A DNA stretch of 64,000 bases from Maricaulis sp048270265 (GTDB taxonomy: Bacteria; Pseudomonadota; Alphaproteobacteria; Caulobacterales; Maricaulaceae), in NCBI RefSeq assembly GCF_048270265.1, contig NZ_JBLWTD010000007.1:62001-126000 (forward strand), written 5' to 3'. The notes beneath the pieces were generated by a model that was not told the origin of the DNA, did not search any database, and was given only the letters and a program-made list of their open reading frames with translations. Positions 36,201 through 43,822 of the stretch are shown here, one piece after another (positions within the stretch are counted from its first letter, which is position 1; every line of letters starts with the position of its first letter). The position numbers and the translations under genes were made by a program.

Positions 36201-36487
36201 CGCATTGGGAAATGTGGTCGCTGGTGCGCGGTGGCTGGTCGCCGCTCGAGGCCCTGCAGGCCGCGACGGTAATGCCGGCCCGTCATCTCGGCTTTGAGGC
36301 CGATATTGGCTCGCTCGAGGTCGGCAAGCTCGCTGACCTGGTGGTCCTGCGCGCCAATCCGCTCGATGATATCGGCAATACCGACGAGATCGACTTCGTG
36401 ATGCTCAATGGCCGTCTCTATGATGCCGAGACCATGAATGAGACCGTCACCGGTGATCGTGAGCGCCAGCCCTATTTCTGGGAGTAG
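33278..36487 (+). CDS. Exported PD40 beta-propeller/amidohydrolase fusion
   Basis: A 1069-residue protein with a signal peptide (MTRFMLTLAASTILCTSPGLA). Residues about 50-620 are TolB-like PD40/WD repeats, each with the SPDG...IAF pattern. Residues about 655-1060 form an amidohydrolase: ALVGARIITMADDDG, the metal motif GFIDSHAHG near 724, SIKNYNQ (candidate bridging lysine), the NYHMD histidine and VIGGHGQEE. This architecture occurs in a known family annotated as amidohydrolase/TolB proteins, likely periplasmic peptidases or imidopeptide hydrolases. A GGGGGG ribosome site precedes ATG 33278. A hairpin terminator follows. Confidence 0.87.
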   Translation: MTRFMLTLAASTILCTSPGLAWQDAEAAEADAPWDVANPGLDMHEVPLNVTEGTWMSLDVSPDGQTIAFDLLGDIYTIPVTGGEATNIASGMPWEIQPRFSPDGSRIAFTSDRGGGDNIWIMDADGSNAAALTDESFRLLNNPTWHPNGRYVAARKHYTTGRSAGVGEIWMYHVLGGDGVQLVERPNENFQKELGEPMFSPDGRYVYYTMNVTPGNSFIYAQDSNGDLFDILRYDLETGETSTAVSGAGGAVRPTPSPDGRYMAFVRRERIQSTLYIKDLNSGEERRLVDNLDQDMQETWGVTGMYPNMDWMPDSQSIVYWAGGQIHRVDLASGTVTDIPFSVNDTRNIVEPPRPRIEVAPATFETRMPRFATASPDGSQIVFESLGQLWVRSAAGDAEPRRLTNNNGDRRELFPSWSADGRTIVFATWDDQALGSIRTISARGGRETVVTSEPGHYRRPRFSPDGNTIVFEKGEGGYLTAPEWSEAPGIYTVPARGGAMSLVTESGENPQFGNRNDRVFVTRGGDGASLVSMDLNGANERTHATGELVTEFEVSPAGDHVAYRQNYDVFVSPLLPGPQSVGESRTTGALPTVELSGNGGTYFHWSDGGQQVNWTMGPVFYSARMEDFRPDPNAGAGEGYTPPSEGVNLSMTVTADEPSGITALVGARIITMADDDGGVIENGTILIDGNRITAVGADIEVPEGARVVDVAGHTITPGFIDSHAHGPQGTDDIIPEQNWSEIAHLAFGVTTTHNPSSRASQIFSASEYQRAGRLLAPRIYSSGEIVYGARAPSVYAEINSLDDAEQHVFRLAAQGAHSIKNYNQPRRDQRQQVVAASMEAGLLVVPEGGSNYHMDMSLITDGNSSLEHNLPVSMIYEDVLSLYAQTQVAYSPTLVVSYGGLAGDPYWRQATDVWLHPILSQHVPPSILQASSVRRTTAPESDFVDDDNGRVSHLLLQRGVDVVIGGHGQEEGLASHWEMWSLVRGGWSPLEALQAATVMPARHLGFEADIGSLEVGKLADLVVLRANPLDDIGNTDEIDFVMLNGRLYDAETMNETVTGDRERQPYFWE

Positions 36488-36509
36488 GCGCAGGCCTTTC
36501 AGGCATGAG

Positions 36510-36538
36510 AAGGGGCGTCCTGCGGGGCGCCCCTTTTT
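36510..36538 (+). terminator. Rho-independent terminator after the amidohydrolase gene
   Basis: AAGGGGCG (36510-36517) pairs exactly with CGCCCCTT (36528-36535) across a short loop and is followed by a T run to 36538. It lies 23 bases after the stop at 36487, and separates that transcript from the acylase gene. Confidence 0.85.
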
Positions 36539-36593
36539 GCGCGCTTGCGGCCGCGCCGCGCTGGGCTAGACTTGCCGGCAAAGGGGAAATCTC

Positions 36594-38741
36594 ATGAAGC
36601 TGTCGAAGTTCTGGGGACGGATTGTCGTGACCGTCATCGTGTTGGTCGTCGCCGCGACGATGGTCAATATGGGGTCGCAATATCTCAAGCTGCAGGCGTT
36701 TACGCGCCAGGCCATTGAGGTCGCGGAGACCTATTCTGTGCGCATCGTGCGCGACGAGTTTGGCGTGCCGCAGATCTATGGCGTCACCGATCCCGACACC
36801 GCCTTCGGTCTTGGCTATGCCCAGGCCGAGGATGACTGGGCGACCTTGCAGACCACCCTGGTGGCCGCACGCGGACGGCTGGCGCGCTATGCCGGTCAGG
36901 ATGCCGCGCCGACGGATTACATCGTCCAGCTTCTGCGCATCCGTGAACTGGTCGAGGCGCGCTATGACAGCGATCTGTCCCCGGCGACGCGGGCGCTTGT
37001 CGAGGCCTATGCCGACGGGCTCAACCTGTATGCCGCCGAACATCCAAGGCAAATCTGGTCGGCCGAAATGCCGGTTCGCGGGCAGGACATCGTCGCGGGC
37101 TTCGTCCTGCGCACGCCCTTCATGTACGGGCTCGACGCCGACCTTGCCGAATTGTTCGAGGATGCCCGGCAACGCACCGTCTCGATGGGCTCCAGCGAGA
37201 CGGCTTTCCAGCTGATCGAGGCCGAGCGCCTTCCCCTTGGCTCGAATGCCTTCGCGATTGCGCCGGAGCGTTCGGCTGACGGCGCGACGCGGCTTTTGAT
37301 CAATTCGCACCAGCCGTTTGAAGGGCCTGTGGCCTGGTATGAGGCACGGCTGCATTCCGAGGATGGCTGGAACATGACCGGCGCGACCTTCCCCGGCGCG
37401 CCGCTGATCCTGCACGGATTCAATCCTGATCTCGCCTGGGCCCATACGGTCAACAAGCCGGACCTGTCGGACATCTATGTGCTCGAAACAGACGGTGATC
37501 GCTATCTTCTCGATGGGGAGTGGCTGGAACTCGAGCATGGCACCGCGCGCCTGACGGTCGGTATCTTCGGACCGATCCGCTGGACGGTGACGCGGGATAT
37601 GTGGTGGTCACGCCACGGCCCCGTCGTGCGTACAGATCATGGCGATTACGCCATCCGCTATTCCGGCATGGATCAGGTGGGTCAGGTCGAGCAATGGTAT
37701 GCGATGAACCGCGCGACTGATTTCGACAGCTGGATGGCGGCGATGGAGATCAATGCCATCTCCTCGCTCAACGCCGTCTATGCCGACCGTGAGGGGCATA
37801 TCGCTTACGTCTACAATGCCCGCATGCCGGTCCGCGAGGAAGGCTATGACTGGCTGCAATACCTGCCCGGCGATCGGTCGGAACTGATCTGGGACGAGTA
37901 TCTGCCGCTCACCGCCATGCCGATCTATACCGATCCGGCGAGCGGCTGGCTGCTCTCGGCCAACCAGATGCCGTTTGACGCGACCGAGCTGGCCGACAAT
38001 ATCGATGCGGCCGGTTATTCGCCGACCTTCGGCATCCAGCCGCGCTATTCCAACCGGGCCTGGCGCGGTCTGGAACTCTTGCGCGCCCAGGGCCGGATCA
38101 GCCGCGAGGATCTGCTGGAGATCAAGTTCGACAAGACCTATTCTGGTCAGTCACCGGTAGCGCGTCTTGTCACGGAATTGCTGGGCGAGGATTTCAGCGG
38201 TGACCCGGGACTGGCCGAGGCGCAATCCGTGCTGCGGCGCTGGGACCTCTCAACCGATACCGCCAATCGGGAGGCCGCGCTCGGCGTGCTCGTCGCGGTG
38301 CGCTGTATCGGCAATCTGCACACCAATGATCCCTGGCTGATGGACCCGGTCGCGGCGCTGCGCGAGGCTGCGGCCGAGCTGATGATGCATCACAACCAGC
38401 TCGACCCGGAATGGGGCGAGGTCAACCGGCTGGTGCGCGGTGACGTCAATATCCCGATCGGCGGCGGGCCGGACGTCCTGCGCGCCATCTATGCCGGCTC
38501 GCACGACCTCAATGAGGACGGCCAGCTCGTGGCCGCCGCCGGCGATACCTCGATCATGCTGGTCGAATGGCTAGCCGATGGCACACAGCGCGCCGAGGCG
38601 ATCCACCAGTACGGCTCGGCGACGCTCGACGAGAGCTCGCCGCACTATGCCGACCAGGCGCCGCTGTTTGCGGCCGAGCAATGGCGCACGCTCGATCTCT
38701 CGAACCGTGAGGGTGGCTACCGGCCCGGCGAGCCGCATTGA
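36594..38741 (+). CDS. Penicillin acylase-family Ntn hydrolase
   Basis: A 715-residue N-terminal-nucleophile hydrolase with an N-terminal hydrophobic signal/anchor (residues about 10-27). The family matures by self-cleavage into alpha and beta chains. The nucleophile is the Ser at about residue 217 in LGSNAFAIAP, preceded by the spacer and followed by INSHQPF and WYEARLHS, all typical. VNKPDLSDIYVLETDGDRYLLDG is the beta-chain signature. Members act on penicillins, aculeacin or acyl-homoserine lactones; the substrate cannot be read from sequence. A GGGGAAA site precedes the ATG. Confidence 0.9.
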   Translation: MKLSKFWGRIVVTVIVLVVAATMVNMGSQYLKLQAFTRQAIEVAETYSVRIVRDEFGVPQIYGVTDPDTAFGLGYAQAEDDWATLQTTLVAARGRLARYAGQDAAPTDYIVQLLRIRELVEARYDSDLSPATRALVEAYADGLNLYAAEHPRQIWSAEMPVRGQDIVAGFVLRTPFMYGLDADLAELFEDARQRTVSMGSSETAFQLIEAERLPLGSNAFAIAPERSADGATRLLINSHQPFEGPVAWYEARLHSEDGWNMTGATFPGAPLILHGFNPDLAWAHTVNKPDLSDIYVLETDGDRYLLDGEWLELEHGTARLTVGIFGPIRWTVTRDMWWSRHGPVVRTDHGDYAIRYSGMDQVGQVEQWYAMNRATDFDSWMAAMEINAISSLNAVYADREGHIAYVYNARMPVREEGYDWLQYLPGDRSELIWDEYLPLTAMPIYTDPASGWLLSANQMPFDATELADNIDAAGYSPTFGIQPRYSNRAWRGLELLRAQGRISREDLLEIKFDKTYSGQSPVARLVTELLGEDFSGDPGLAEAQSVLRRWDLSTDTANREAALGVLVAVRCIGNLHTNDPWLMDPVAALREAAAELMMHHNQLDPEWGEVNRLVRGDVNIPIGGGPDVLRAIYAGSHDLNEDGQLVAAAGDTSIMLVEWLADGTQRAEAIHQYGSATLDESSPHYADQAPLFAAEQWRTLDLSNREGGYRPGEPH

Positions 38742-38753
38742 TCGAACGGCGCG

Positions 38754-39209
38754 TCAGGCGCTCTCGGCGAATTCGGCCATCAGGGCCGGGATATCCTCCA
38801 TGGCCGGGAAGGCTTCAAAGCTGTGGCGTGCCGGGGTCGTTGCCCAGGCGAGCCTGTCCTGCGTCATGGTTTCGATGAAGGGTGAGAACCAGGAGGTGTC
38901 CTCGAACATCGTCGGGCGCACACTGACGAAATAGTCCAGTCCGGCGATGCGGGTGAAAACCCAGGTCATGCAGCGCGGACAGAATTGGTGGTCGAGCTGA
39001 CCCTCGCCGAGCCCCCCACGCCGGGTTTCGCCCCGGGTGACGGCAAACCCGTACGGCGGCACCATTGCCGTCAGTGAAAAGGCGCTGGCGCTCATCTTCT
39101 GGCACCCGGTGCAATGGCAGGCGGCGGTCATCAGTGGCGGCGCTGTCAGCTCAACCGCGACATCGCCGCAGCGACAGGTGCCCTGAAGCGGCAAATTGGG
39201 CGTGGTCAT
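38754..39209 (-). CDS. GFA-family (glutathione-dependent formaldehyde-activating type) zinc protein
   Basis: A 151-residue protein with the GFA zinc ligands: GTCRCG near residue 10, AACHCTGCQK near 31, and HQFCPRCMTW near 75. Only some family members handle formaldehyde; many are uncharacterised zinc proteins. ATG 39209 (MTTPNLPLQG) was preferred to upstream in-frame starts because the domain begins there. It is convergent with the acylase gene. Confidence 0.9.
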   Translation of the reverse strand: MTTPNLPLQGTCRCGDVAVELTAPPLMTAACHCTGCQKMSASAFSLTAMVPPYGFAVTRGETRRGGLGEGQLDHQFCPRCMTWVFTRIAGLDYFVSVRPTMFEDTSWFSPFIETMTQDRLAWATTPARHSFEAFPAMEDIPALMAEFAESA

Positions 39210-39324
39210 TATTCGATCTCCGGACCGGTGAGACGGGTGCTCAATGTCTACACACCCTGACCAGCCAGTTCCACCAGCGAAAATCGGGATCCGCATTCTG
39301 TCGTCGGGCGAACAGAGCGGCACG

Positions 39325-39356
39325 AAAAAGGCCCCGGGCGATCACCCGGGGCCTTT
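39325..39356 (-). terminator. Rho-independent terminator after the carbonic anhydrase gene
   Basis: A near-perfect hairpin pairs AAAGGCCCCGGG with CCCGGGGCCTTT around a short loop. Read on the minus strand it ends in a TTTTT run, 20 bases after the stop of the alpha-carbonic anhydrase gene at 39377. The rest of the gap 39210-39376 holds no gene. Confidence 0.82.
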
Positions 39357-39376
39357 CTGGCGGTGATAGCGTGGGT

Positions 39377-40114
39377 CTATTCGCCGGAGACGAGCACAAA
39401 GCGGCGATTGAGCGGCTGCACCGGTCGGAAGCTGTCCGGATGACGGCTTTCGAACGTGTCGATCTGTTCCGGCGTTGCCGAGACCGGCGCAGTGAAGACC
39501 GTCCAGGAGACAATCTCGCTGCAGGGCGGGGTGGTCAGGGAACCCTGGTAGCGGAAGGCCTCGCGATCGGCGGGCAGGAAGTCATTGAGGTGGATGCGCG
39601 CGGCAATGCCCGGTGAGGCATGGCTGTCGGCGGGCATGGCGGCCCAGATCGAGCCGAGGGTCGCCAGCGCATCGCCGCGCTCGACCATCACGCCGATCAC
39701 GGCGAGATCGCCGGCGTCGGACTGGTGTACGAAATGAACTTCCATCGGCGCGTGGCGGCCATTGACCGTGTGTTCACTGGCGGCGTGGAAGTGGAATTGC
39801 AGCAATCGGTAGGCGGTGCCATCCAGCGTGATACCGCCGGCATTCTCGACATTGACCTGGACGGTATGGCCATTATCGACCACGACGCCGGCCGTCTCCT
39901 CGGCCCAGTCGATGGCCGGTTCGCTCAGCCCGGCATTCACGGCATCGGTCAGATCGATCGGTGATTGTTGCTGGCCGACAGCGCAGACCGCCCAGTCCGG
40001 GTTCATCTCCTGCCAGTGCGCGGGGCCTTCATGGCCTTCATAGCCCCAATGCTGGGCCTGGGCCGGCATGGCGGCGCAGGCGGCGAGGGCGAGCGGTATC
40101 CAGATGCGTTGCAC
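39377..40114 (-). CDS. Exported alpha-type carbonic anhydrase
   Basis: A 245-residue alpha-carbonic anhydrase for periplasmic CO2/bicarbonate conversion. The signal (residues 1-22, ending PAQAQ) precedes HWGYEGHEGPAHW. QQSPIDL, then FHFHAASEH supplies two zinc histidines and MEVHFVH the third. LTTPPCSE is the substrate-pocket signature. GTG 40114 was chosen because AGGAGA stands seven bases ahead of it and the signal peptide begins there; an ATG 29 codons upstream has no ribosome site. The SulP anion transporter in the same region may be functionally related. Confidence 0.92.
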   Translation of the reverse strand: MQRIWIPLALAACAAMPAQAQHWGYEGHEGPAHWQEMNPDWAVCAVGQQQSPIDLTDAVNAGLSEPAIDWAEETAGVVVDNGHTVQVNVENAGGITLDGTAYRLLQFHFHAASEHTVNGRHAPMEVHFVHQSDAGDLAVIGVMVERGDALATLGSIWAAMPADSHASPGIAARIHLNDFLPADREAFRYQGSLTTPPCSEIVSWTVFTAPVSATPEQIDTFESRHPDSFRPVQPLNRRFVLVSGE

Positions 40115-40187
40115 GGAAAATCTCCTGATGCTGTGGGCCGCCCGTGCTGATGCCGGGCGAATCCTGATTGGCCTCAAATTGCGCGCC

Positions 40188-40844
40188 TTATGATGGAGCA
40201 CCCGTTAACGATGGTCCGTCTTGTGCGGGGGCGGCCTGCCAGACCGGGTGTTTGTGCATGATCGCCTTGAAGACCGGCGAGTCGAGATGTTCCGCGAGCC
40301 AGGCCTGGAGATGCGGCAGGGCCTGGGCGGCCAACCAGTCGCGGTCGGTATGGGCGAACTGGCGCACGAAGGGGAAGATTGCCGCATCGGCCAGGCTCAT
40401 CGTCTCGCCACACAGGAAGGCGGAGCCAGCCAGACGCGTCTCGAGCCCGGTGAGAATTTCCAGTCCGCGGGCACGGTTTTCCAGCGCGTCCTCGCCCTCA
40501 TAGCGGTTCGGGTATTTATAGCGATCCAGCGCCTGCTTGAACGGCCCGTCATTGACCGCCACCAGTTCGAACATGGCATCGCCCGGCGCCAGCCAGCCGC
40601 GCGGATCATTGCGCGCCAGCGCCCAGCGCATGATGTCGAGGCTTTCCTCGATCACTGTTCCGTCGGGCAGGACCAGCACCGGCACCGTGCCCTTGGGCGA
40701 GGCGGCGAGCATTTCGGCCGGCTTGTCGCGCAGCAGGACTTCGCGGTGTTCGACTGGAGTCTCGCTGGCGGCGAGCGCCAGCCTTGCCCGCATCGCATAG
40801 GGGCAGCGGCGGAAGGAGTAGAGGACGGGCAGGGCGGCGCTCAC
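40188..40844 (-). CDS. Glutathione S-transferase family protein
   Basis: A 218-residue two-domain GST-like protein. LPVLYSFRRCPYAMRARLAL carries a CPYA active-site cysteine like glutaredoxin-2/omega-type GSTs. KGTVPVLVLPDGTVIEESLDIMRW is the glutathione-binding region, and the helical domain follows. Its start overlaps the trhO stop by 4 bases, so the two are co-expressed. Confidence 0.9.
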   Translation of the reverse strand: MSAALPVLYSFRRCPYAMRARLALAASETPVEHREVLLRDKPAEMLAASPKGTVPVLVLPDGTVIEESLDIMRWALARNDPRGWLAPGDAMFELVAVNDGPFKQALDRYKYPNRYEGEDALENRARGLEILTGLETRLAGSAFLCGETMSLADAAIFPFVRQFAHTDRDWLAAQALPHLQAWLAEHLDSPVFKAIMHKHPVWQAAPAQDGPSLTGAPS

Positions 40845-41785
40845 CCGGCCTCGCTTTCGCTCGTCTCATCATCATAGACGCGGCCGAGATGTTTCTCCCC
40901 GCGCCGGGCCGCCAGTTGCGCTTGGCGATGCCGTTCGGCGAAGCGGGCGCGGTCAGCCTCGGAAAACCGGTCATGGCAATGCGGGCAGGAGACGCCGGGC
41001 ACGAATTTGTCGGAACGCAGATCCTCCGGCGCCAGCGGCTCGCGGCAGGCATGGCAGAGCGTGTGCGTGCCCTGTTCCAGACCGTGCACCACGGCAACGC
41101 GGCGGTCGAACACGAAGCACTCGCCGCGCCACAGGCTTTCTTCGGCGGGCACGGTCTCGAGATATTTCAGAATGCCGCCCTTGAGATGGAAGACTTCATC
41201 GATCCCCTCGGCCTTCACGAAGGAAGTGGCTTTCTCGCAGCGGATGCCACCGGTGCAATACATTGCGACACGGGCATTGGGCCGGCCCTGACGGAATTGC
41301 CGGAACCAGCCGGGAAATTCGCGAAAGCTCATCGTCTCCGGATTGACCGCGCCCTCGAACTGGCCGATCCGCACTTCGTAATCATTGCGGGTGTCGATCG
41401 TGACGACATCGGGAGCGGTGATCAGCTCATTCCATTCCTCCGGATCGACATAGGAGCCGACCATCGCATTCGGGTCGACGCCGGGAATGCCCATGGTCAC
41501 GATTTCGCGCTTGAGCCGCACTTTCAGCCGCAGGAAGGGCTGTTCATCGGCCCAGCTCTCCTTGTGCTCGAGATCGCCGCAGCCGGGCAGGGAGCGGATC
41601 GCGTCGAGCATGGCAGCGATCCCGTCGGCGGGGCCGGCGATCGTGCCGTTGATGCCTTCGGAGGCGAGCAGGATCGTGCCGGTGATCGCATTGGCTTCGC
41701 CGACCTGTTTGAGCTTGGCCTGCAGCGCATCGAGCCCGTCGAGCGGGGTGAATTTATACAGGGCGGCGACAGTGAAGCGGGGCAT
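40841..41785 (-). CDS. trhO: tRNA uridine(34) hydroxylase, rhodanese-type
   Basis: A 314-residue TrhO (YceA) that uses oxygen to make 5-hydroxyuridine at the wobble position of tRNA. The N-terminal acylphosphatase-like domain (GTILLASEGINGTIAG) leads to a rhodanese domain (DVVTIDTRNDYEVRIGQF), whose catalytic Cys lies in MYCTGGIRCEK near residue 179. A C-terminal Zn-like segment has CHACREP and CPHCHD. Length is typical. Confidence 0.93.
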   Translation of the reverse strand: MPRFTVAALYKFTPLDGLDALQAKLKQVGEANAITGTILLASEGINGTIAGPADGIAAMLDAIRSLPGCGDLEHKESWADEQPFLRLKVRLKREIVTMGIPGVDPNAMVGSYVDPEEWNELITAPDVVTIDTRNDYEVRIGQFEGAVNPETMSFREFPGWFRQFRQGRPNARVAMYCTGGIRCEKATSFVKAEGIDEVFHLKGGILKYLETVPAEESLWRGECFVFDRRVAVVHGLEQGTHTLCHACREPLAPEDLRSDKFVPGVSCPHCHDRFSEADRARFAERHRQAQLAARRGEKHLGRVYDDETSESEAG

Positions 41786-41943
41786 GGGCGGGTCCGGTAT
41801 GGTTTGGCCTTGCTATAGCAAGTTCAGGCACCGGAGCGGAGTCCCGCGCTGCGCTTGCTGATACGAGAACCGCCGCGTCCTCGCCGGGGGCATCATCGTT
41901 GCGCGGTTCGCCAGTGCGCTGGCAGCGCCTGCACTGAAGCGCC

Positions 41944-41981
41944 TTGGCATTTCGCCATATGATATGTATATGGTGCATATA
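41944..41981 (+). promoter_or_regulatory. Promoter with overlapping palindromic operator for the parD-like/map pair
   Basis: TTGGCA (41944-41949) and TATATG (41967-41972) are 17 bases apart, a good sigma-70-like pair. The -10 box is one arm of the perfect palindrome TATATG-GTG-CATATA (41967-41981), and the flanking bases repeat ATATG. The patch is very AT-rich against the GC-rich genome. Placement over the -10 box fits autorepression by the ribbon-helix-helix-like first gene. Confidence 0.65.
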
Positions 41982-41999
41982 TAAATCATGGAGGCCACG

Positions 42000-42212
42000 A
42001 TGGGTATCGTGAATATTGATGATGATTTGCACGATCAGCTGCGCAGGGCGAGCAAGGTGTCGTGCCGTTCGATCAATGCGCAGGCCGCCTACTGGATCAA
42101 GATCGGCATGCTGTGCGAGGCGAGTCCGACGCTTGGCTTCGCCGAGATCATCAAGCGCGAAATGGAGGCCGCCGGTGTTGAGCCGCACTCGTTGACCGAG
42201 AACGCCGCATGA
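42000..42212 (+). CDS. ParD-like antitoxin-family protein
   Basis: A 70-residue protein beginning MGIVNIDDDLHDQLRRASK, the ribbon-helix-helix start of ParD-like (PF11903-type) proteins, and containing CRSINAQAAYWIKIGMLCE, the usual second helix. ATG 42000 follows GGAGG at 5 bases. No parE toxin is present. The next gene is a methionine aminopeptidase whose start overlaps this stop (ATGA). DNA binding and autoregulation are inferred from the fold and the upstream palindrome. Confidence 0.85.
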   Translation: MGIVNIDDDLHDQLRRASKVSCRSINAQAAYWIKIGMLCEASPTLGFAEIIKREMEAAGVEPHSLTENAA

Positions 42213-42982
42213 CCAAAACGTCTGAGGAGCTGGCCTTGATGGCGCAGTCCGGCCGCTTGCTGGCGTCAGTCTTCGGGCTGCTGGACCGAACCGCTCTGAC
42301 GGGCATGTCCACCCTGCAGGTCGACGAACTGGTCGAGGATTATATCGTCCACGACCTTGAGGCGCGGCCCGCCAGCCTGGGGCAATATGGCTTTCAATTC
42401 GTGCTGAATTCCTCGGTAAACCATGTGGTCTGCCACGGCGTACCTTCGAAATCGGATGTGCTGCGCGAGGGCGATATCGTCAATTTCGACATTACGTTGG
42501 AGAAGAACGGTTTTATCGCGGATTCCAGCAAGACCTATCTCGTTGGCGCGGTGAAACCGGCCGCCCGCCGGCTCGTCAAGACCACCCATGACGCGATGTG
42601 GAAGGGGATCGGCGCGGTGCGTCCGGGCGCGCATCTGGGCGATATCGGATGGGCAATCGAGCGCCATGCCAAGCGCAATGGCTACTCCGTGGTGCGCGAA
42701 TATTGCGGTCACGGCATTGGCCGGGAAATGCATGAGGAGCCGCAAGTCCTCCATTTCGGCAAACCCGGGACCGGGCTTGTCTTGCGCGAGGGTATGGTTT
42801 TCACGATTGAGCCCATGCTCAATCATGGTCGGCGTTATGTGCGGACCGAGCCCGACGGCTGGACAGTGGTGACGAAGGATGGATCGCTATCGGCACAGTT
42901 CGAGCACACCGTCGCCGTGACAGCGACCGGTGTTTCGGTGCTGACGCTCCGTCCTGAGGAAAAGGCGCGCATGGCCAGCTAG
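42209..42982 (+). CDS. map: Type I methionine aminopeptidase paired with a ParD-like protein
   Basis: A 257-residue MetAP that removes the initiator methionine. All five metal ligands and the substrate His are visible: NHVVCHG, NFDITLEKNGFIADSSKTY (two Asp), YCGHGIGREMHEEP (His), FTIEPM (Glu) and AQFEHTVAV (Glu). It should therefore be active. There is no N-terminal zinc-finger extension. Coupling to the ParD-like gene by an ATGA overlap suggests an accessory copy additional to the housekeeping one, which is not in this window. Confidence 0.93.
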   Translation: MTKTSEELALMAQSGRLLASVFGLLDRTALTGMSTLQVDELVEDYIVHDLEARPASLGQYGFQFVLNSSVNHVVCHGVPSKSDVLREGDIVNFDITLEKNGFIADSSKTYLVGAVKPAARRLVKTTHDAMWKGIGAVRPGAHLGDIGWAIERHAKRNGYSVVREYCGHGIGREMHEEPQVLHFGKPGTGLVLREGMVFTIEPMLNHGRRYVRTEPDGWTVVTKDGSLSAQFEHTVAVTATGVSVLTLRPEEKARMAS

Positions 42983-43117
42983 GCCGTTCCCATCCGCATC
43001 GGCAGCCGCGGCCTGGTCGTAAATCGAGACGATCGTGCCAACGAGCTTGTAAATCGGCTGATTGCCGCCGGGGTGGTTCGGGGTGAAGGCATCGCAATAG
43101 CTATACCCGGCGCGCCA
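42983..43117 (-). pseudogene. Possible gene remnant or frameshifted 3' extension
   Basis: On the minus strand the stretch right after the stop of the 43119-43694 gene reads, in another frame, a protein-like segment with high GC at third positions (for example GYSYCDAFTPNHPGGNQPIY and KLVGTIVSIYDQAAAADAD). It has no start of its own, opens only after a TGA at about 43147, and loses its character where the map gene ends. It may be the true C-terminus of the neighbouring gene after a frameshift near 43125-43140, or a relic truncated by arrival of the parD-map pair. It may also be chance. Confidence 0.35.
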
Positions 43118-43118
43118 T

Positions 43119-43694
43119 CTAGTCGGGAATCGGGATGATGATGTCGGTCAGAATGTAGATGGGGCCCGCTGCCTCTTCTTCCCACGGCGGCGCGGCGGCA
43201 CACCGGGTGATGCCCGGCGTTTCACCGGCAGGGTCTCGTCCCCAATCGATCGACCCCGTGGCGCCATCCTGGCTGCAAATCACCAGATCCTCGCCATCAC
43301 GTTGACCGCCGACCAGTGCTTCGGATGGCACGGCGGTGAGACTCTCGGCGAGCAGGGGGATCCAATACGGGAGATGGCCGGGCGCCGGTACCAGAAATTC
43401 CCGCTCACGCTGAGCGGCGCTGGGCACGTTTTCAACCACGCAATCGGTGCCGTCGAACCATCCGAGCCACACGGTGTCGTGGTCCGGGTGACCGGGTTGA
43501 TCCAGCGTGATGCGGCAAAGCGGGTGTTCCGGGAAATCCAGCGCGGCGACCGCCTTGAGCGGCGGCAAGCTCTGGCTGACCCAGATATAGGTATCCTCGG
43601 CCTGAGCTGCGGCGCTGAACGTCATGCTCGCGAGCGCTGAGGTGGCAAGCGAGAGGGCCGCGGTGCACAGGCGGGATTTTCCGGACAGGGTCAT
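43119..43694 (-). CDS. Secreted protein of unknown function
   Basis: A 191-residue protein with a clear signal peptide (residues 1-33, hydrophobic ATSALASMTFSAAAQA). An AGGAG site stands before ATG 43694. The mature part contains the aromatic-rich segments DTYIWVSQSLPP and DTVWLGWFDGTDC, and several cysteines, but no recognised domain. It ends ILTDIIIPIPD. The sequence after the stop looks coding in another frame, so this C-terminus may be truncated. Confidence 0.68.
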   Translation of the reverse strand: MTLSGKSRLCTAALSLATSALASMTFSAAAQAEDTYIWVSQSLPPLKAVAALDFPEHPLCRITLDQPGHPDHDTVWLGWFDGTDCVVENVPSAAQREREFLVPAPGHLPYWIPLLAESLTAVPSEALVGGQRDGEDLVICSQDGATGSIDWGRDPAGETPGITRCAAAPPWEEEAAGPIYILTDIIIPIPD

Positions 43695-43822
43695 GATGGC
43701 TCCTGGTTCAACTTCGGCTCTCAGGGGCATGATCGGGTGCCCGCCAAGTCACAAAACTGGTAAATGAGAACCGGGCGCTTTGCCAATGTATTCAGCCAAG
43801 TCACCGTCCAGAATATCGAATT

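Noticed and set aside
42000..42982. Canonical ParD-ParE toxin-antitoxin system
   Set aside because: No ParE-like toxin is present; the partner is a methionine aminopeptidase with all metal ligands.
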